A stretch of DNA of 34,488 nt, taken from Planctomicrobium piriforme (lineage in GTDB: Bacteria > Planctomycetota > Planctomycetia > Planctomycetales > Planctomycetaceae). Made by a program: the position numbers and the translations under genes. The stretch lies in assembly GCA_945860955.1 (NCBI GenBank), contig CAMATH010000090.1:1-34488 (forward strand), written 5' to 3'. The notes below the pieces were generated by a model. It saw only the letters and a list, made by a program, of their open reading frames with translations, was not told the origin of the DNA and made no database searches. Of the stretch, positions 1 to 7,742 are shown piece after piece; the stretch's first letter is position 1, and each line of letters begins with the position of its first letter.

Positions 1-84
1 TTGGTCGCTGGCCGTCGCATCCCATCGGTACGACCGAAAAAGAAATCTGTCGATCAGTGAATCGTCGATTGGAAGCCAAACGGC

Positions 85-363
85 GACCCCGGCAGGGGTC
101 GAATCGATTAGCCCCGGGTCGTTGCCGCGTCAGCGGAAACGACCCGGGGTTTGGCGACAACGCGAGAATCGACCCCGGCAGGGGTCGCATACGATGTCGA
201 CGTGCGGCGGGATGTTGGCGATTCAGCGAAATGTGTTTGGGATGTCGCGCGACAGCGAATGTGACCCCTGCCGGGGTCAGACGCCTTGGCGGGACGAAAC
301 CCCGGGTCAAGATCGCGGCGCGATCGTGACCCGGGGCTAATCGATTTGACCCCTTCCGGGGTC
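85..363. repeat. 279-bp nested fold-back (palindromic) element
   Basis: The outer arms 85-120 and 328-363 are inverted copies of each other, 34 of 36 bases matching, and include the shared stretch AATCGATTAGCCCCGGGTC. Inside them, 141-186 and 263-308 form a second inverted pair whose ends match (GACCCGGGGTTT at one end, GACCCCGGCAGGGGTC at the other). Each arm contains its own small palindrome: GACCCCGGCAGGGGTC at 85-100 and 171-186, its reverse complement at 263-278, and a variant with TT in the loop at 348-363. CCCCGGGTC/GACCCGGGG pairs at 112-120/141-149 and 300-308/328-336 add further stems. The element is centred near 224. No believable protein is encoded in 1-519, and small reading frames here only translate the repeat. 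It is probably a REP- or MITE-like non-autonomous element. Its function is unknown. Confidence 0.8.
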
Positions 364-519
364 GCGTTCTGCGACGTATGGCGTCGAGGAACTGGTTCTC
401 GCGAAACGATCGGGGGGAGTCGCGTGGACTAAATTCTACGCGACGGTCACTTACTGCCGGTTCCACTGCACCAAATGTCGTGCGCCGCGCTGAAACACGG
501 TGTTGATCCTGGACGGGAA

Positions 520-1806
520 CTACGGTTCCTTAAACACCACCCCCTCTTTCATCACAAACACCACCTTCCGCAGCGCCCGGATATCCTCCAGCGGGTTCCC
601 TTCCACCGCGATCACGTCGGCGATCTTTTTCGGTTCCAGCGTCCCCAGGCGGTCGTCGATTCGCAGCAGTTTGGCGGCGGTCTGGGTGGCCGCCGTGATC
701 GCTTCGAGCGCCGGCATTCCCTCTTCCACCATCAATTCAAACTCACGCGCGTTCAAGCCGTGCGGTGAAACCCCGGAATCGGTTCCAAACGCGATCTTCA
801 CCCCCGCCTTGTACGCCTTCCGAAACGTCTCGCGGATCACTGGTCCGATCGCCGCCGCCTTGGGACGAACGATCTCCGGAAAGTAGCCCGGTTCCTTCGC
901 TTTTTCTGCGACCCATTCCCCGGCGACGATCGTGGGAACCCAATACGTCCCCTTCTGCTTCATCAGTTCGATCGTTTCGTCGGTCATGAAGGTGCCGTGT
1001 TCGATGGAATCGACACCCGCCAGAACCGCCCGGCGAATTCCCTCGGTCCCGTGCGCGTGAACCGCGACGATCATGTTGTAGTCTTTCGCCGTCGCGACAA
1101 TCGCCTGCAATTCCTCCTCGGAAAATTGTGGATTCTGCCCGCTGGCGGCGAGACTGAGAACCCCGCCGGTCGCGGTCAGTTTGATAAGGTCGGCACCATC
1201 TTTGTAGCGCTGCCGGACCGCCTTGCGCGCATCGTCGACCCCGTTGATCACCCCTTCCAGCGGACCGGGGTCGCGTTTGAAGTCGCCGCGCAGAGCGTTC
1301 GTCGGGTCGGCATGCCCGCCCGTGGTGGCGAGTGATTTGCCCGACGTGAAGATTCGGGGACCGACGGTCCAGCCATTGTCGATCGCCTTCCGCAGCGCGA
1401 CGGAATTGACGCCGTTGTCACCCAGATCGCGGACGGTGGTGAATCCCGCGAGCAGCGTGGTCCGGGCGTACATCGTCGAGCGGAGGGCGTAATCCGCCTG
1501 GTCCATAAAGAACCGCTCGGTGTAGGAGTCTTTCGAATGCTGCGACATGAGGTGCGTGTGCATGTCCATCAGCCCGGGGAGGACGGTCCGATCGACGAGC
1601 CGAATCAGCCGATCCCCCTCTTTCGCGGCGACATACCCTTTCTCAATCCGGGTGATCCGTCCGTCGTCAATGACGATCGACACTTCGGTCTGGGGATCGC
1701 CGCCGCGACCATCAAGGAATCGACCGGCATGAATGATTGTGGAAGCGTAGAGATCGCCTGCCGACAAACTCGCAGCCAGGTACGAGAGAATCCAGAGAAG
1801 ACGCAT
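520..1806 (-). CDS. Exported amidohydrolase-family metal-dependent hydrolase (imidazolonepropionase/prolidase-like)
   Basis: This 428-aa protein belongs to the amidohydrolase superfamily, which hydrolyses C-N bonds with one or two metals in a TIM barrel. An N-terminal hydrophobic stretch (residues 1-21, ending near LSAGDLYAS) looks like a signal peptide, so the enzyme is probably periplasmic or secreted. Next comes the small beta-sandwich start ([13 protein letters not shown]), then the metal motif [10 protein letters not shown] with His83 and His85. Lys209 ([10 protein letters not shown]) could be a carbamylated lysine. His250 (AVHAHG), His270 (SIEHGT) and Asp343 (FGTDSG) complete the expected metal set. 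The C-terminus returns to the sandwich ([19 protein letters not shown]). The substrate cannot be read from the sequence; relatives include Xaa-Pro dipeptidases and imidazolonepropionase-like enzymes. It lies 192 bases downstream of hypB on the same strand and is probably not part of the hydrogenase unit. No clear ribosome binding site precedes the ATG. Confidence 0.85.
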   Translation of the reverse strand: MRLLWILSYLAASLSAGDLYASTIIHAGRFLDGRGGDPQTEVSIVIDDGRITRIEKGYVAAKEGDRLIRLVDRTVLPGLMDMHTHLMSQHSKDSYTERFFMDQADYALRSTMYARTTLLAGFTTVRDLGDNGVNSVALRKAIDNGWTVGPRIFTSGKSLATTGGHADPTNALRGDFKRDPGPLEGVINGVDDARKAVRQRYKDGADLIKLTATGGVLSLAASGQNPQFSEEELQAIVATAKDYNMIVAVHAHGTEGIRRAVLAGVDSIEHGTFMTDETIELMKQKGTYWVPTIVAGEWVAEKAKEPGYFPEIVRPKAAAIGPVIRETFRKAYKAGVKIAFGTDSGVSPHGLNAREFELMVEEGMPALEAITAATQTAAKLLRIDDRLGTLEPKKIADVIAVEGNPLEDIRALRKVVFVMKEGVVFKEP

Positions 1807-1970
1807 GAGGTCGATCCGGTGGGAAAGAGACTGTCTGCCGGCGGCCTATCGAGTCTCCCGGGCCCGCCGGTCTGAATTGTCGAGATCTTCGTTAAACCGG
1901 CCGGGGGATGCAAGAAGGCCGAGCGTATCGACGACGATCAACGCGCAGGCTCAACAGACTCAATTCGTTC

Positions 1971-2003
1971 CGTAGGGCGGCATCGGTTAAAACCCACCCT
2001 ACG
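1971..2003 (-). terminator. Hairpin at the 3' end of hypB (possible operon end)
   Basis: CGTAGGG at 1971-1977 pairs with CCCTACG at 1997-2003 across a 19-base loop, and the stem overlaps the hypB stop codon. There is no T-run after it on the minus strand, so it is not a classical intrinsic terminator. It may instead be a small dispersed repeat. It is noted because it marks the end of the hydrogenase operon. Confidence 0.25.
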
Positions 2004-2697
2004 CAGGCTTGGGTGAGTTGAGCGCGGCACGGTGCCAGTCGAGCAGTTCGCACCATTCCGCGATTCCATCGCCCGACCGCGAGCAGACCGCGACGCAGTC
2101 GAGATCAGGCTGAATCGAGTGGGCGTCGGCGATCGCCGCCTCGACCGAAAACGGGACGTATGGCAGCAGATCGGTCTTGCTGACAACCAGAATCTGGCTG
2201 GTGCGAAACGCCTTGGGATACTTGGCCGGCTTGTCGTCACCCTCTGTCGTGCTGAGCAGAATCACCCGCACGTGCTCTCCCAGATCGTGCGACGCGGGAC
2301 AAACCAGATTGCCAACGTTTTCGATGAACAGAAACTCGCAGTCGAGAGTTCCCAGTTGATCGAGCCCGCGCTGAATCAGCGGAAGTTCGAGATGGCACGC
2401 TCCCCCTGTGGTCAACTGCACGGTCGGAGCGAGCGGCGCGAGCCGTTGCGCGTCACGATCGGTCGCCAGATCACCCACCAGAATCGCGATCTTTCGTTTC
2501 CCCGCAAAGTGACAGGCGGTCGCTTCCAGCAGGCTGGTTTTTCCGGCTCCCGGTGAAGAAATGAGATTCACCGCGAGGATGCCACGGCTCGCCCATTCGG
2601 CCCGTAATCTGGCGGCGGCGGCGCGGGCGGCCGACTGCACGTCGCGATTGACGGCGACCGTCTGGGACGTGACGACGGGGGCGACAACGGGTGTCAT
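1999..2697 (-). CDS. Hydrogenase nickel incorporation GTPase HypB
   Basis: HypB is the GTPase that, with HypA, delivers nickel to the large subunit of [NiFe] hydrogenases during maturation in the cytoplasm. The 232-aa protein has a P-loop (SSPGAGKTSLL, about residues 47-57). It also has the characteristic metal-site segment GGACHLEL, the switch-region motif FIENVGNLVCPASHDLGEH, and a guanine-recognition motif VSKTDLLPY. It lacks the histidine-rich N-terminal nickel-storage stretch found in some HypB proteins and instead begins with a short Val/Pro-rich leader. The ATG overlaps the hypA stop as ATGA, so translation is probably coupled. It is the last gene of the hydrogenase operon. Confidence 0.96.
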   Translation of the reverse strand: MTPVVAPVVTSQTVAVNRDVQSAARAAAARLRAEWASRGILAVNLISSPGAGKTSLLEATACHFAGKRKIAILVGDLATDRDAQRLAPLAPTVQLTTGGACHLELPLIQRGLDQLGTLDCEFLFIENVGNLVCPASHDLGEHVRVILLSTTEGDDKPAKYPKAFRTSQILVVSKTDLLPYVPFSVEAAIADAHSIQPDLDCVAVCSRSGDGIAEWCELLDWHRAALNSPKPA

Positions 2698-3053
2698 ATC
2701 GGGTTCTCAGCGGTCTCGGCAAAAGTAAAGCTGGCGATTCGAAATTCGTCCCCCCGAACAACGGTCACGCGCGACGCATCGCAGCCTGGACACCGAAATC
2801 GGAATCCGTCGACCGCGAATTCGCCACACGTCTCACAGCGCGCGACAAGCGGCACCTCATCAATCACCAGGGTCGCGTCGTCGAGTTCCGTTCCGCACAC
2901 CAGTTGTTCAAACGCGCTGCGGACCAGCAACGGCTCGACACCCGCGAGCGGTCCGATCTCGACCCGGATTTCAGTGACCGAACCTCCGCCGTGCTGACGC
3001 GCCAGGTCCGTCACCTGGTTTAGCAACGAACGTACGAGCGAGGCTTCGTGCAT
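2694..3053 (-). CDS. Hydrogenase maturation nickel metallochaperone HypA
   Basis: HypA binds nickel at its N-terminus and hands it to the hydrogenase large subunit together with HypB. The 119-aa protein is of family length. It starts [11 protein letters not shown], giving the Met1-His2-Glu3 nickel site. The structural zinc site is formed by Cys73 and Cys76 (CETC) and Cys88 and Cys91 (CPGC). The gene begins inside the end of the protease gene (34-base overlap) and ends in an ATGA overlap with hypB, so the three genes form one tight translational unit. The ATG start is fixed by the invariant N-terminal MHE. Confidence 0.96.
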   Translation of the reverse strand: MHEASLVRSLLNQVTDLARQHGGGSVTEIRVEIGPLAGVEPLLVRSAFEQLVCGTELDDATLVIDEVPLVARCETCGEFAVDGFRFRCPGCDASRVTVVRGDEFRIASFTFAETAENPI

Positions 3054-3532
3054 AGGGAATCCTTGCAGGTACTCTCAACAAAGGCCAGCACATCGTCCCG
3101 GACTTTACCAATCGTCGTCGCCAAATTCTCGTTCAGTTCCGTCGCGGGATCACATGCACCAACTTCAATTCCCCAGACTTCCGGGGCGCAACTGAGTCGG
3201 CCAAGTCCCTCCGCGAGCGCCAGAACGCCGGGAATGGTGAAGTCGTGGACGCCAACGGCAGATTTCCAGGCAACGTCACAATCGGGCCAAGTCCAGCGTC
3301 GCCATGTTTCACCGGTTTCCAATCCCTGACACCCGTCGCAAATGAGCAATCGCGTTCCCGGTTCGAGCCAGTCGAGCAGATCGATTGGGGCGAGTGCTTT
3401 GCGAATCATGAGTCCTTCGGGCGAAGTCTTGAGCAACGCGTCGGCGACTCTCCAGCCCACGGCGTCGTCGCCATGGGAACTTCCCAGTCCTACGAAGAGT
3501 ACCGCGGCCCGCGTGACCGGCTCAGCGGGCAT
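3020..3532 (-). CDS. [NiFe] hydrogenase maturation endopeptidase (HyaD/HycI family)
   Basis: This protease removes the short C-terminal extension of the hydrogenase large subunit after nickel insertion. An ATG at 3532 gives a 170-aa protein beginning [19 protein letters not shown], a good length for the family. The open frame extends about 60 codons further upstream, but that part only reads across the end of hydA. Recognisable features are the glycine-rich start with the acidic pair Asp22-Asp23 ([15 protein letters not shown]), Asp66 in LLICDGCQG, and His96 in GVHDFTIPG. These correspond to the nickel-sensing acidic and histidine ligands known in HybD. It overlaps hydA by 11 bases and hypA by 34 bases. 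Its natural substrate is almost certainly the alpha subunit encoded just upstream. The C-terminus is cysteine- and basic-rich (KPRSYVRC) and not obviously conserved. Confidence 0.9.
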   Translation of the reverse strand: MPAEPVTRAAVLFVGLGSSHGDDAVGWRVADALLKTSPEGLMIRKALAPIDLLDWLEPGTRLLICDGCQGLETGETWRRWTWPDCDVAWKSAVGVHDFTIPGVLALAEGLGRLSCAPEVWGIEVGACDPATELNENLATTIGKVRDDVLAFVESTCKDSLCTKPRSYVRC

Positions 3533-4817
3533 GACGCACAACCTTGAGAAAGTGCGTTGAACAACTGATGCAGGGATCGTAGTTACGAACCAGTTCCTCA
3601 GACATTCGGGCCACTTCCTTGTCGGGCCGGTCGAGTACGCCCGGCAGCCACGCCCGAAGATCGTCTTCGATCTGCTTCTGATTCTGCGACGTGGGTGGCA
3701 CAATTTTTGCAAACTGAACTTTGCCCTCCGCGTCCACCTGATAGCGATGATAGATCAGTCCACGAGGTGCCTCAGTCGCGGCACATCCCTCCCCCTCGCG
3801 GTATTCGTACGCGATCCGCGACGGGGTGAACGGGCGGTAGTCGCACAGGATCGACAACGCTTCGGCGTACGCATGGACCAGTTCGATCCCGCGCGCGACG
3901 ATGCTGCGATACGGATTCCAGCAGGGGGTTTCGAAACCGATCTCGTCGGCGACCCGCCGCGCTTCGGGAAACAGTCGATCCCGACTCAAGTTCAATCGCG
4001 CCAGCGGCCCCACGTGGTAACAGCGCCGCTCAGGAAGTGTCTCGGAATGGAGCGCGGTCGAATGCGCCACATGGACCTCATCGTAATGCTCTTCATAGTC
4101 CAGCACGGCGACGTCCCGACCACGGGTCGAAACGACACGTCCCTCGTTGAAGGCGTATTCGTCGGGATGGACCAGTGCGACCATGTCGTAGTCGCGCTCA
4201 AAATCGGGAAACTCAAGCCCCGCGACCCAGCGAGTCGCCTCGATTGCCGCCTGCAAGCCCCATTCAAAATCGGGGATCAGCCTCGCGAATTCCTCCCGAC
4301 GGGGGGCGCGATAAAATCCGCCGACCGCCACGTTGATGGGATGAATCGCACGTCCCCCCAGGACTTCCAGCAATTGATTTCCGTGCTTTTTGAGCCGCAG
4401 GCCACGGTTGACGGCGTCGGGATGATCGGCGGCCATCGCGATGCCGCTCTCGTAACCCAGGAAATCGGGCGCGTGCAACAGGTGCATGTGCAGCGCGTGA
4501 CTTTCGATCCACTCACCACAATAGAGAAGTCGACGCAACTGGCGGATTTCCGGGCTGATTGTGACCTCGAGCGCCATTTCCAGCGCGTGGACCGAACTCA
4601 TCTGGTAGGCGACCGGGCAGATGCCACAGATTCGAGCGGTGATGTCGGGAACCTCTTCGAGGGGCCGACCGCGAAGCAACGCCTCAAACAACCGGGGGGG
4701 TTCGTAAATCTGCAACTGAACCTGTTCAAGCCGGCCGTTCTCGGTATGAATATGCAACGCCCCCTCCCCCTCCACACGGCTGAGGATTTCAACACGAATC
4801 GTTCGAGATGCGGACAT
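3522..4817 (-). CDS. hydA: Group 3b [NiFe] hydrogenase large (alpha) subunit
   Basis: This is the catalytic subunit carrying the NiFe(CN)2CO centre of a cytoplasmic NADP-linked (sulfhydrogenase-type) hydrogenase. The 431-aa protein has the proximal L1 motif RICGIC at residues 62-67 and the distal L2 motif DPCISCSTH at 414-422, so all four nickel-binding cysteines are present (Cys64, Cys67, Cys416, Cys419). After His422 there are nine residues (FLKVVRHAR), consistent with a short extension removed by the adjacent endopeptidase. The size and the order beta-gamma-delta-alpha match the HydBGDA complex of Pyrococcus furiosus, which is why the 3b assignment is preferred over 3a, 3c or 3d. The start is the ATG before [18 protein letters not shown], where the VEGEG signature is normal for the family. 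No Shine-Dalgarno is visible. The 113-base gap before it contains the heptad array. Confidence 0.96.
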   Translation of the reverse strand: MSASRTIRVEILSRVEGEGALHIHTENGRLEQVQLQIYEPPRLFEALLRGRPLEEVPDITARICGICPVAYQMSSVHALEMALEVTISPEIRQLRRLLYCGEWIESHALHMHLLHAPDFLGYESGIAMAADHPDAVNRGLRLKKHGNQLLEVLGGRAIHPINVAVGGFYRAPRREEFARLIPDFEWGLQAAIEATRWVAGLEFPDFERDYDMVALVHPDEYAFNEGRVVSTRGRDVAVLDYEEHYDEVHVAHSTALHSETLPERRCYHVGPLARLNLSRDRLFPEARRVADEIGFETPCWNPYRSIVARGIELVHAYAEALSILCDYRPFTPSRIAYEYREGEGCAATEAPRGLIYHRYQVDAEGKVQFAKIVPPTSQNQKQIEDDLRAWLPGVLDRPDKEVARMSEELVRNYDPCISCSTHFLKVVRHAR

Positions 4818-4827
4818 TGGTGGTTGT

Positions 4828-4845
4828 CAGTTGGCAGTTGGCAGT
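4828..4845. repeat. Short second heptad tract (CAGTTGG x 2.6)
   Basis: CAGTTGG is repeated about two and a half times just upstream of the hydA start (minus strand). It has the same 7-base period as the larger array next to it but a different unit. It replaces the place where a Shine-Dalgarno sequence for hydA would be expected. Confidence 0.6.
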
Positions 4846-4865
4846 ACATGTTTGTCAAAAAATCG

Positions 4866-4953
4866 CTTCATCCTTCATCCTTCATCCTTCATCCTTCATC
4901 CTTCATCCTTCATCCTTCATCCTTCATCCTTCATCCTTCATCCTTCATCCTTC
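4866..4953. repeat. Heptanucleotide tandem array, 12 full copies of CTTCATC plus a partial
   Basis: Positions 4866-4949 are twelve perfect 7-base units (CTTCATC on plus, GATGAAG on minus), with a further CTTC at 4950-4953. The array begins within the last codons of hydD and runs to 48 bases before hydA. Read on the coding strand, the units contain AAGGATGA, which is a Shine-Dalgarno-like AAGG with overlapping ATG and TGA. Because 7 is not a multiple of 3, the hydD reading frame meets a TGA within 21 bases of entering the array whatever the copy number. The hydD stop (4931-4933) lies inside the array. It resembles the short tandemly repeated heptamers known from cyanobacterial genomes. The copy number is likely to vary. 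Confidence 0.97.
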
Positions 4954-5722
4954 GCTCCATCCCATCCCCCACTCCCCGAAACTCCTCCGCGTAGCCATTG
5001 AAGCTCCGGAACAACGGCACCAACTGGGCCGGGGGGTGATTGAGCTGCACGAGATGGTCGGCGAGCGACGTGGGATTGGCCTGCTTGAGCGGCCCGTAAC
5101 AACCGTAGCACCCGCGATCGTACGACGGACAGATCGCGTCGCAACCGGACTGTGTCACCGGTCCCAGGCAGGCGATTCCCTGCGCGACCGTCACACAGAC
5201 GGTCCCTTTCCGTTTGCAGTCGAGACAGACCGCATGCGTGGGCGTCCGCGGCTTTCGGCCGGCGATCAGCGATGCCAGGACTTCAACGAGTTGATGGTGG
5301 TTGATTGGGCAACCCCGGAGTTCGAAGTCCACTTTGACGTGGTCGGCGATCGCCGTCGAAGTCGCCAGCGTCTGGATGTACTCGGGGTGGGCGTAAACCG
5401 CGCGGACAAATTCTTCCGAATCGCCCCAGTTCCGCAGAGCCTGTATCCCCCCGGCGGTGGCGCACGCTCCGATGGTCATCAGGAATTTCGACTCTCTGCG
5501 GACCTCGTGAATCCGCTCGGCGTCGTGCGCGGTGGTGATGGAACCTTCGACCAGAGCCACATCGTACGGACCTGGCTCCATCCGGCTCGAGGCCTCCGGG
5601 AAAAACGCGATGTCGACCGCGCCGGCGACTGCCAGCAGCTCATCTTCCGCGTCCAAGAGCGACAACTGGCAGCCATCGCACGAAGCGAACTTGAACACCC
5701 CCAGACGTGGTTTGGCACTCAT
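4931..5722 (-). CDS. hydD: Group 3b [NiFe] hydrogenase small (delta) subunit
   Basis: The small subunit carries the FeS relay from the NiFe site to the diaphorase subunits. The ATG at 5722 gives 263 aa beginning [19 protein letters not shown]. The proximal cluster ligands are Cys15 and Cys18 (CDGC), Cys87 (IGACATAGG) and Cys138 (RGCPI). A cysteine-rich C-terminal half follows: Cys166, 169, 176, 185, 194, 198, 205 and 208 ([26 protein letters not shown]). That is enough for two more [4Fe-4S] clusters, as expected for group 3 small subunits. There is no Tat signal, so the enzyme is cytoplasmic. The start overlaps the hydG stop as TGATG. The last residues (RRMKDEG) are encoded by the heptad array, so the native tail has probably been replaced. 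In-frame codons further upstream lie inside hydG and were discounted. Confidence 0.95.
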   Translation of the reverse strand: MSAKPRLGVFKFASCDGCQLSLLDAEDELLAVAGAVDIAFFPEASSRMEPGPYDVALVEGSITTAHDAERIHEVRRESKFLMTIGACATAGGIQALRNWGDSEEFVRAVYAHPEYIQTLATSTAIADHVKVDFELRGCPINHHQLVEVLASLIAGRKPRTPTHAVCLDCKRKGTVCVTVAQGIACLGPVTQSGCDAICPSYDRGCYGCYGPLKQANPTSLADHLVQLNHPPAQLVPLFRSFNGYAEEFRGVGDGMERRMKDEG

Positions 5723-6597
5723 CACAGTCCCTCGATCGTGAGGTAGGGGGCGATTCTCTCGTAATTGAACACTGGCCCTTCTTTGCAGACAAACACCGGG
5801 CCAAACTGACAATGCCCGCACAGGCCGATCGCGCAGGCCATGTTTCGTTCGGTCGACAGCCAGATGTGACCCGGGTCGACGTTTCGGCCCATGGCGGTTT
5901 TGGTCGTGTAGTGCATCATCACTTCCGGTCCGCAGGCGAACAGCACGGTCTCCGCCGGATTGGGCAGCGGCAAGCGGTCCAGCAGCAGTGTCACGACCCC
6001 CACCGACCCGGTCCAGCCGTCGGCGGCTCGATCGACGGTTGTCTGGAAATCGATGCCGTTGGCCCGCCAGTGTTCATATTCGGACGGAAACAACAGTCCT
6101 TCGGGATTTCGAGCCCCGTGCAGAATCGAGACCCGTCCATAGGAACTCCGGTTGGTCACAATGTCGCAAACGACGGGACGTAACGGGGCGAGACCGATTC
6201 CACCCGCGACCAGAATCACATCGTTGCCCCGGGCGGTTTCGATGGGCCAACTGGTACCATACGGACCGCGCAGACCCAGCGTCGCTCCCACCGGGAGTTT
6301 CGCCAGCGCCGCCGTCACGTTGCCCGCTTTGCGAATGGTATGCGCGAGCGTCCCGTGTTGGGCCGGATCGCCACTGATGGAGATCGCGACCTCCCCCACA
6401 CCGGGCAGGTACAACATGTTAAACTGACCTGGAAGGAAGCGAAACCGCGCTCCTTTTTCATCGTCGACGAATTCCAGATCGTATGTGGCGACGTCGGTGA
6501 TTTCCGGCCGAATCGCCTGGATGCGCACGGTGGAGGGAACCCACGGATTCACACCCACGGGGCGGGGAGCGACAGTGGCGTGGGATGTGTCGATCAT
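5722..6597 (-). CDS. hydG: Hydrogenase gamma subunit, FAD/NAD(P)-binding reductase with [2Fe-2S] site
   Basis: This is the diaphorase subunit, which exchanges electrons between the FeS relay and NAD(P)H through FAD. The ATG at 6597 gives 291 aa. A ferredoxin-reductase beta-barrel comes first (about residues 15-115), with the flavin region [16 protein letters not shown] and a second flavin-contact segment AISISGDP. The nucleotide-binding domain follows, with [12 protein letters not shown] at about 130-141 and [11 protein letters not shown] near 219-229. The C-terminal cluster ligands are Cys255, Cys260, Cys263 and Cys271 (CAIGLCGHC). This is the dihydroorotate-dehydrogenase-electron-transfer (PyrK-like) architecture seen in HydG/HyhG. 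ATGA overlaps with hydB at its start and TGATG with hydD at its end show coupling. The extra 39 in-frame codons upstream lie inside hydB and are not used. Confidence 0.95.
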   Translation of the reverse strand: MIDTSHATVAPRPVGVNPWVPSTVRIQAIRPEITDVATYDLEFVDDEKGARFRFLPGQFNMLYLPGVGEVAISISGDPAQHGTLAHTIRKAGNVTAALAKLPVGATLGLRGPYGTSWPIETARGNDVILVAGGIGLAPLRPVVCDIVTNRSSYGRVSILHGARNPEGLLFPSEYEHWRANGIDFQTTVDRAADGWTGSVGVVTLLLDRLPLPNPAETVLFACGPEVMMHYTTKTAMGRNVDPGHIWLSTERNMACAIGLCGHCQFGPVFVCKEGPVFNYERIAPYLTIEGL

Positions 6598-7742
6598 ACA
6601 GCGGTCTCCGAACGCAGGGCGGCGACTTCCACCGTCAAGTCGATTCCGACCGGACACCAGGTGATGCAGCGACCACAGCCCACACAGCCCGATTGGCCGA
6701 ACTGGTCGATCCATGACGCCAGTTTATGCGTCAGCCACTGGCGATAACGGGAACGGACATCGTTACGGATGACGCCGCCGTTCATGTAGCTGAAATCGAG
6801 GTTGAAACAGGAATCCCAGCGGCGCTCGCGCTCGACATGCTCGCCGGCCAGGTCTCCCACATCCACCACGGAACTGCAGAAGCAGGTGGGGCAGACCATG
6901 GTGCAGTTGGTACACGACAGACACCGCTCGGCGACATCCGCCCAGTGCGGGTGATTCAGGTTCTTCAAAAGCAGATCGCGAATGTCGGTCGTGTCGAATT
7001 GCTTCGTCACCTGCTGTTCCGCACGTTCCCGTCCTGCGCGGGCCGCCGCCTGTTCCTCCGCGACCGCCGGCCGTAATGGCAACTGCTCGGCGAGGGCCCG
7101 ACCGCGCGTCGAACCGATCACGACGGTGAAGCCACCGGCGGTCTCGGTCAGAGCAAGGTCAAAACCACTCTGGCACTCGGGTCCGGTTTTCATGGAGGTG
7201 CAGAAGCAGGTCGCCGCCGCCTGGGTGCAGTTGACAGCGATAATCACCGCCTCTTCGCGTCGCGACTGATAAATCGGGTCGACATACGGACCTTCAAGAA
7301 ACACGCGATCCTGCACCCGCATTGCCGCCAGTTCGCAGGCGCGAACGCCAAGGAAGGCGTATTTGGGAGTTGGTCCGGGATGGCCGCGCATTTCCCAGCC
7401 TTGCGGCGTCTGGTCGGCGACGGCGATGGTGGTGATCGGGGGAAAGAGATAACGCTTCCAGGAATGGGGACCGACGACAAAGCCGAAATAGGCGTCGTCG
7501 TTTCGTTTTTCTAAGCGATACTGCCCGGGTTGTTGGATGTCGGTCCAGCCGCGTGGGAGCTCGTCGACCGATTGGATTTCGGTGTAGACGATCGCCCCCT
7601 GGTCAATCTTCGGACCAATGACCTGGTGTCCCTGCGCGACGAGCAAGTCGATCAACGCCTGGAGGTTGTCACGCGCCAGAAAAAGTCGGTCGTCCAGAGC
7701 CGACGGGTCGGCCGGGCTGGTCTGGGTGGTTGTGGTGGACAT
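6594..7742 (-). CDS. hydB: Hydrogenase beta subunit, 4Fe-4S dicluster electron-transfer protein
   Basis: The beta subunit connects the hydrogenase dimer and the flavin subunit through two [4Fe-4S] clusters. The ATG at 7742 gives 382 aa; a TTG one codon earlier is unlikely. The N-terminal two thirds match the HydB/HyhB domain (VVGPHSWKRYLFPP, YAFLGVRACELAA, and a Cys-rich CTQAAATCFC loop near 172-181). The C-terminal third holds CLSCTNCTMVCPTC (Cys274, 277, 280, 284, 287) and CVGCGRCITWCPVG (Cys353, 356, 359, 363). The segment about 225-250 is Ala/Glu/Gln-rich and probably helical. The start overlaps the preceding stop as TGATG and the end overlaps hydG by four bases. Confidence 0.94.
   Translation of the reverse strand: MSTTTTQTSPADPSALDDRLFLARDNLQALIDLLVAQGHQVIGPKIDQGAIVYTEIQSVDELPRGWTDIQQPGQYRLEKRNDDAYFGFVVGPHSWKRYLFPPITTIAVADQTPQGWEMRGHPGPTPKYAFLGVRACELAAMRVQDRVFLEGPYVDPIYQSRREEAVIIAVNCTQAAATCFCTSMKTGPECQSGFDLALTETAGGFTVVIGSTRGRALAEQLPLRPAVAEEQAAARAGRERAEQQVTKQFDTTDIRDLLLKNLNHPHWADVAERCLSCTNCTMVCPTCFCSSVVDVGDLAGEHVERERRWDSCFNLDFSYMNGGVIRNDVRSRYRQWLTHKLASWIDQFGQSGCVGCGRCITWCPVGIDLTVEVAALRSETAV

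Noticed and set aside
57-340. Overlapping open frames of 72-90 codons on the plus strand
   Set aside because: They lie within or across the 85-363 palindromic element and translate its repeats; composition is arginine/glycine-rich and not protein-like.
4866-4953. Heptad array considered as a CRISPR array
   Set aside because: The units are contiguous 7-mers with no spacers and no cas genes nearby.
3747-4994. 415-codon open frame antisense to hydA
   Set aside because: It is a shadow of the high-GC third positions of hydA, and its end translates the heptad array.
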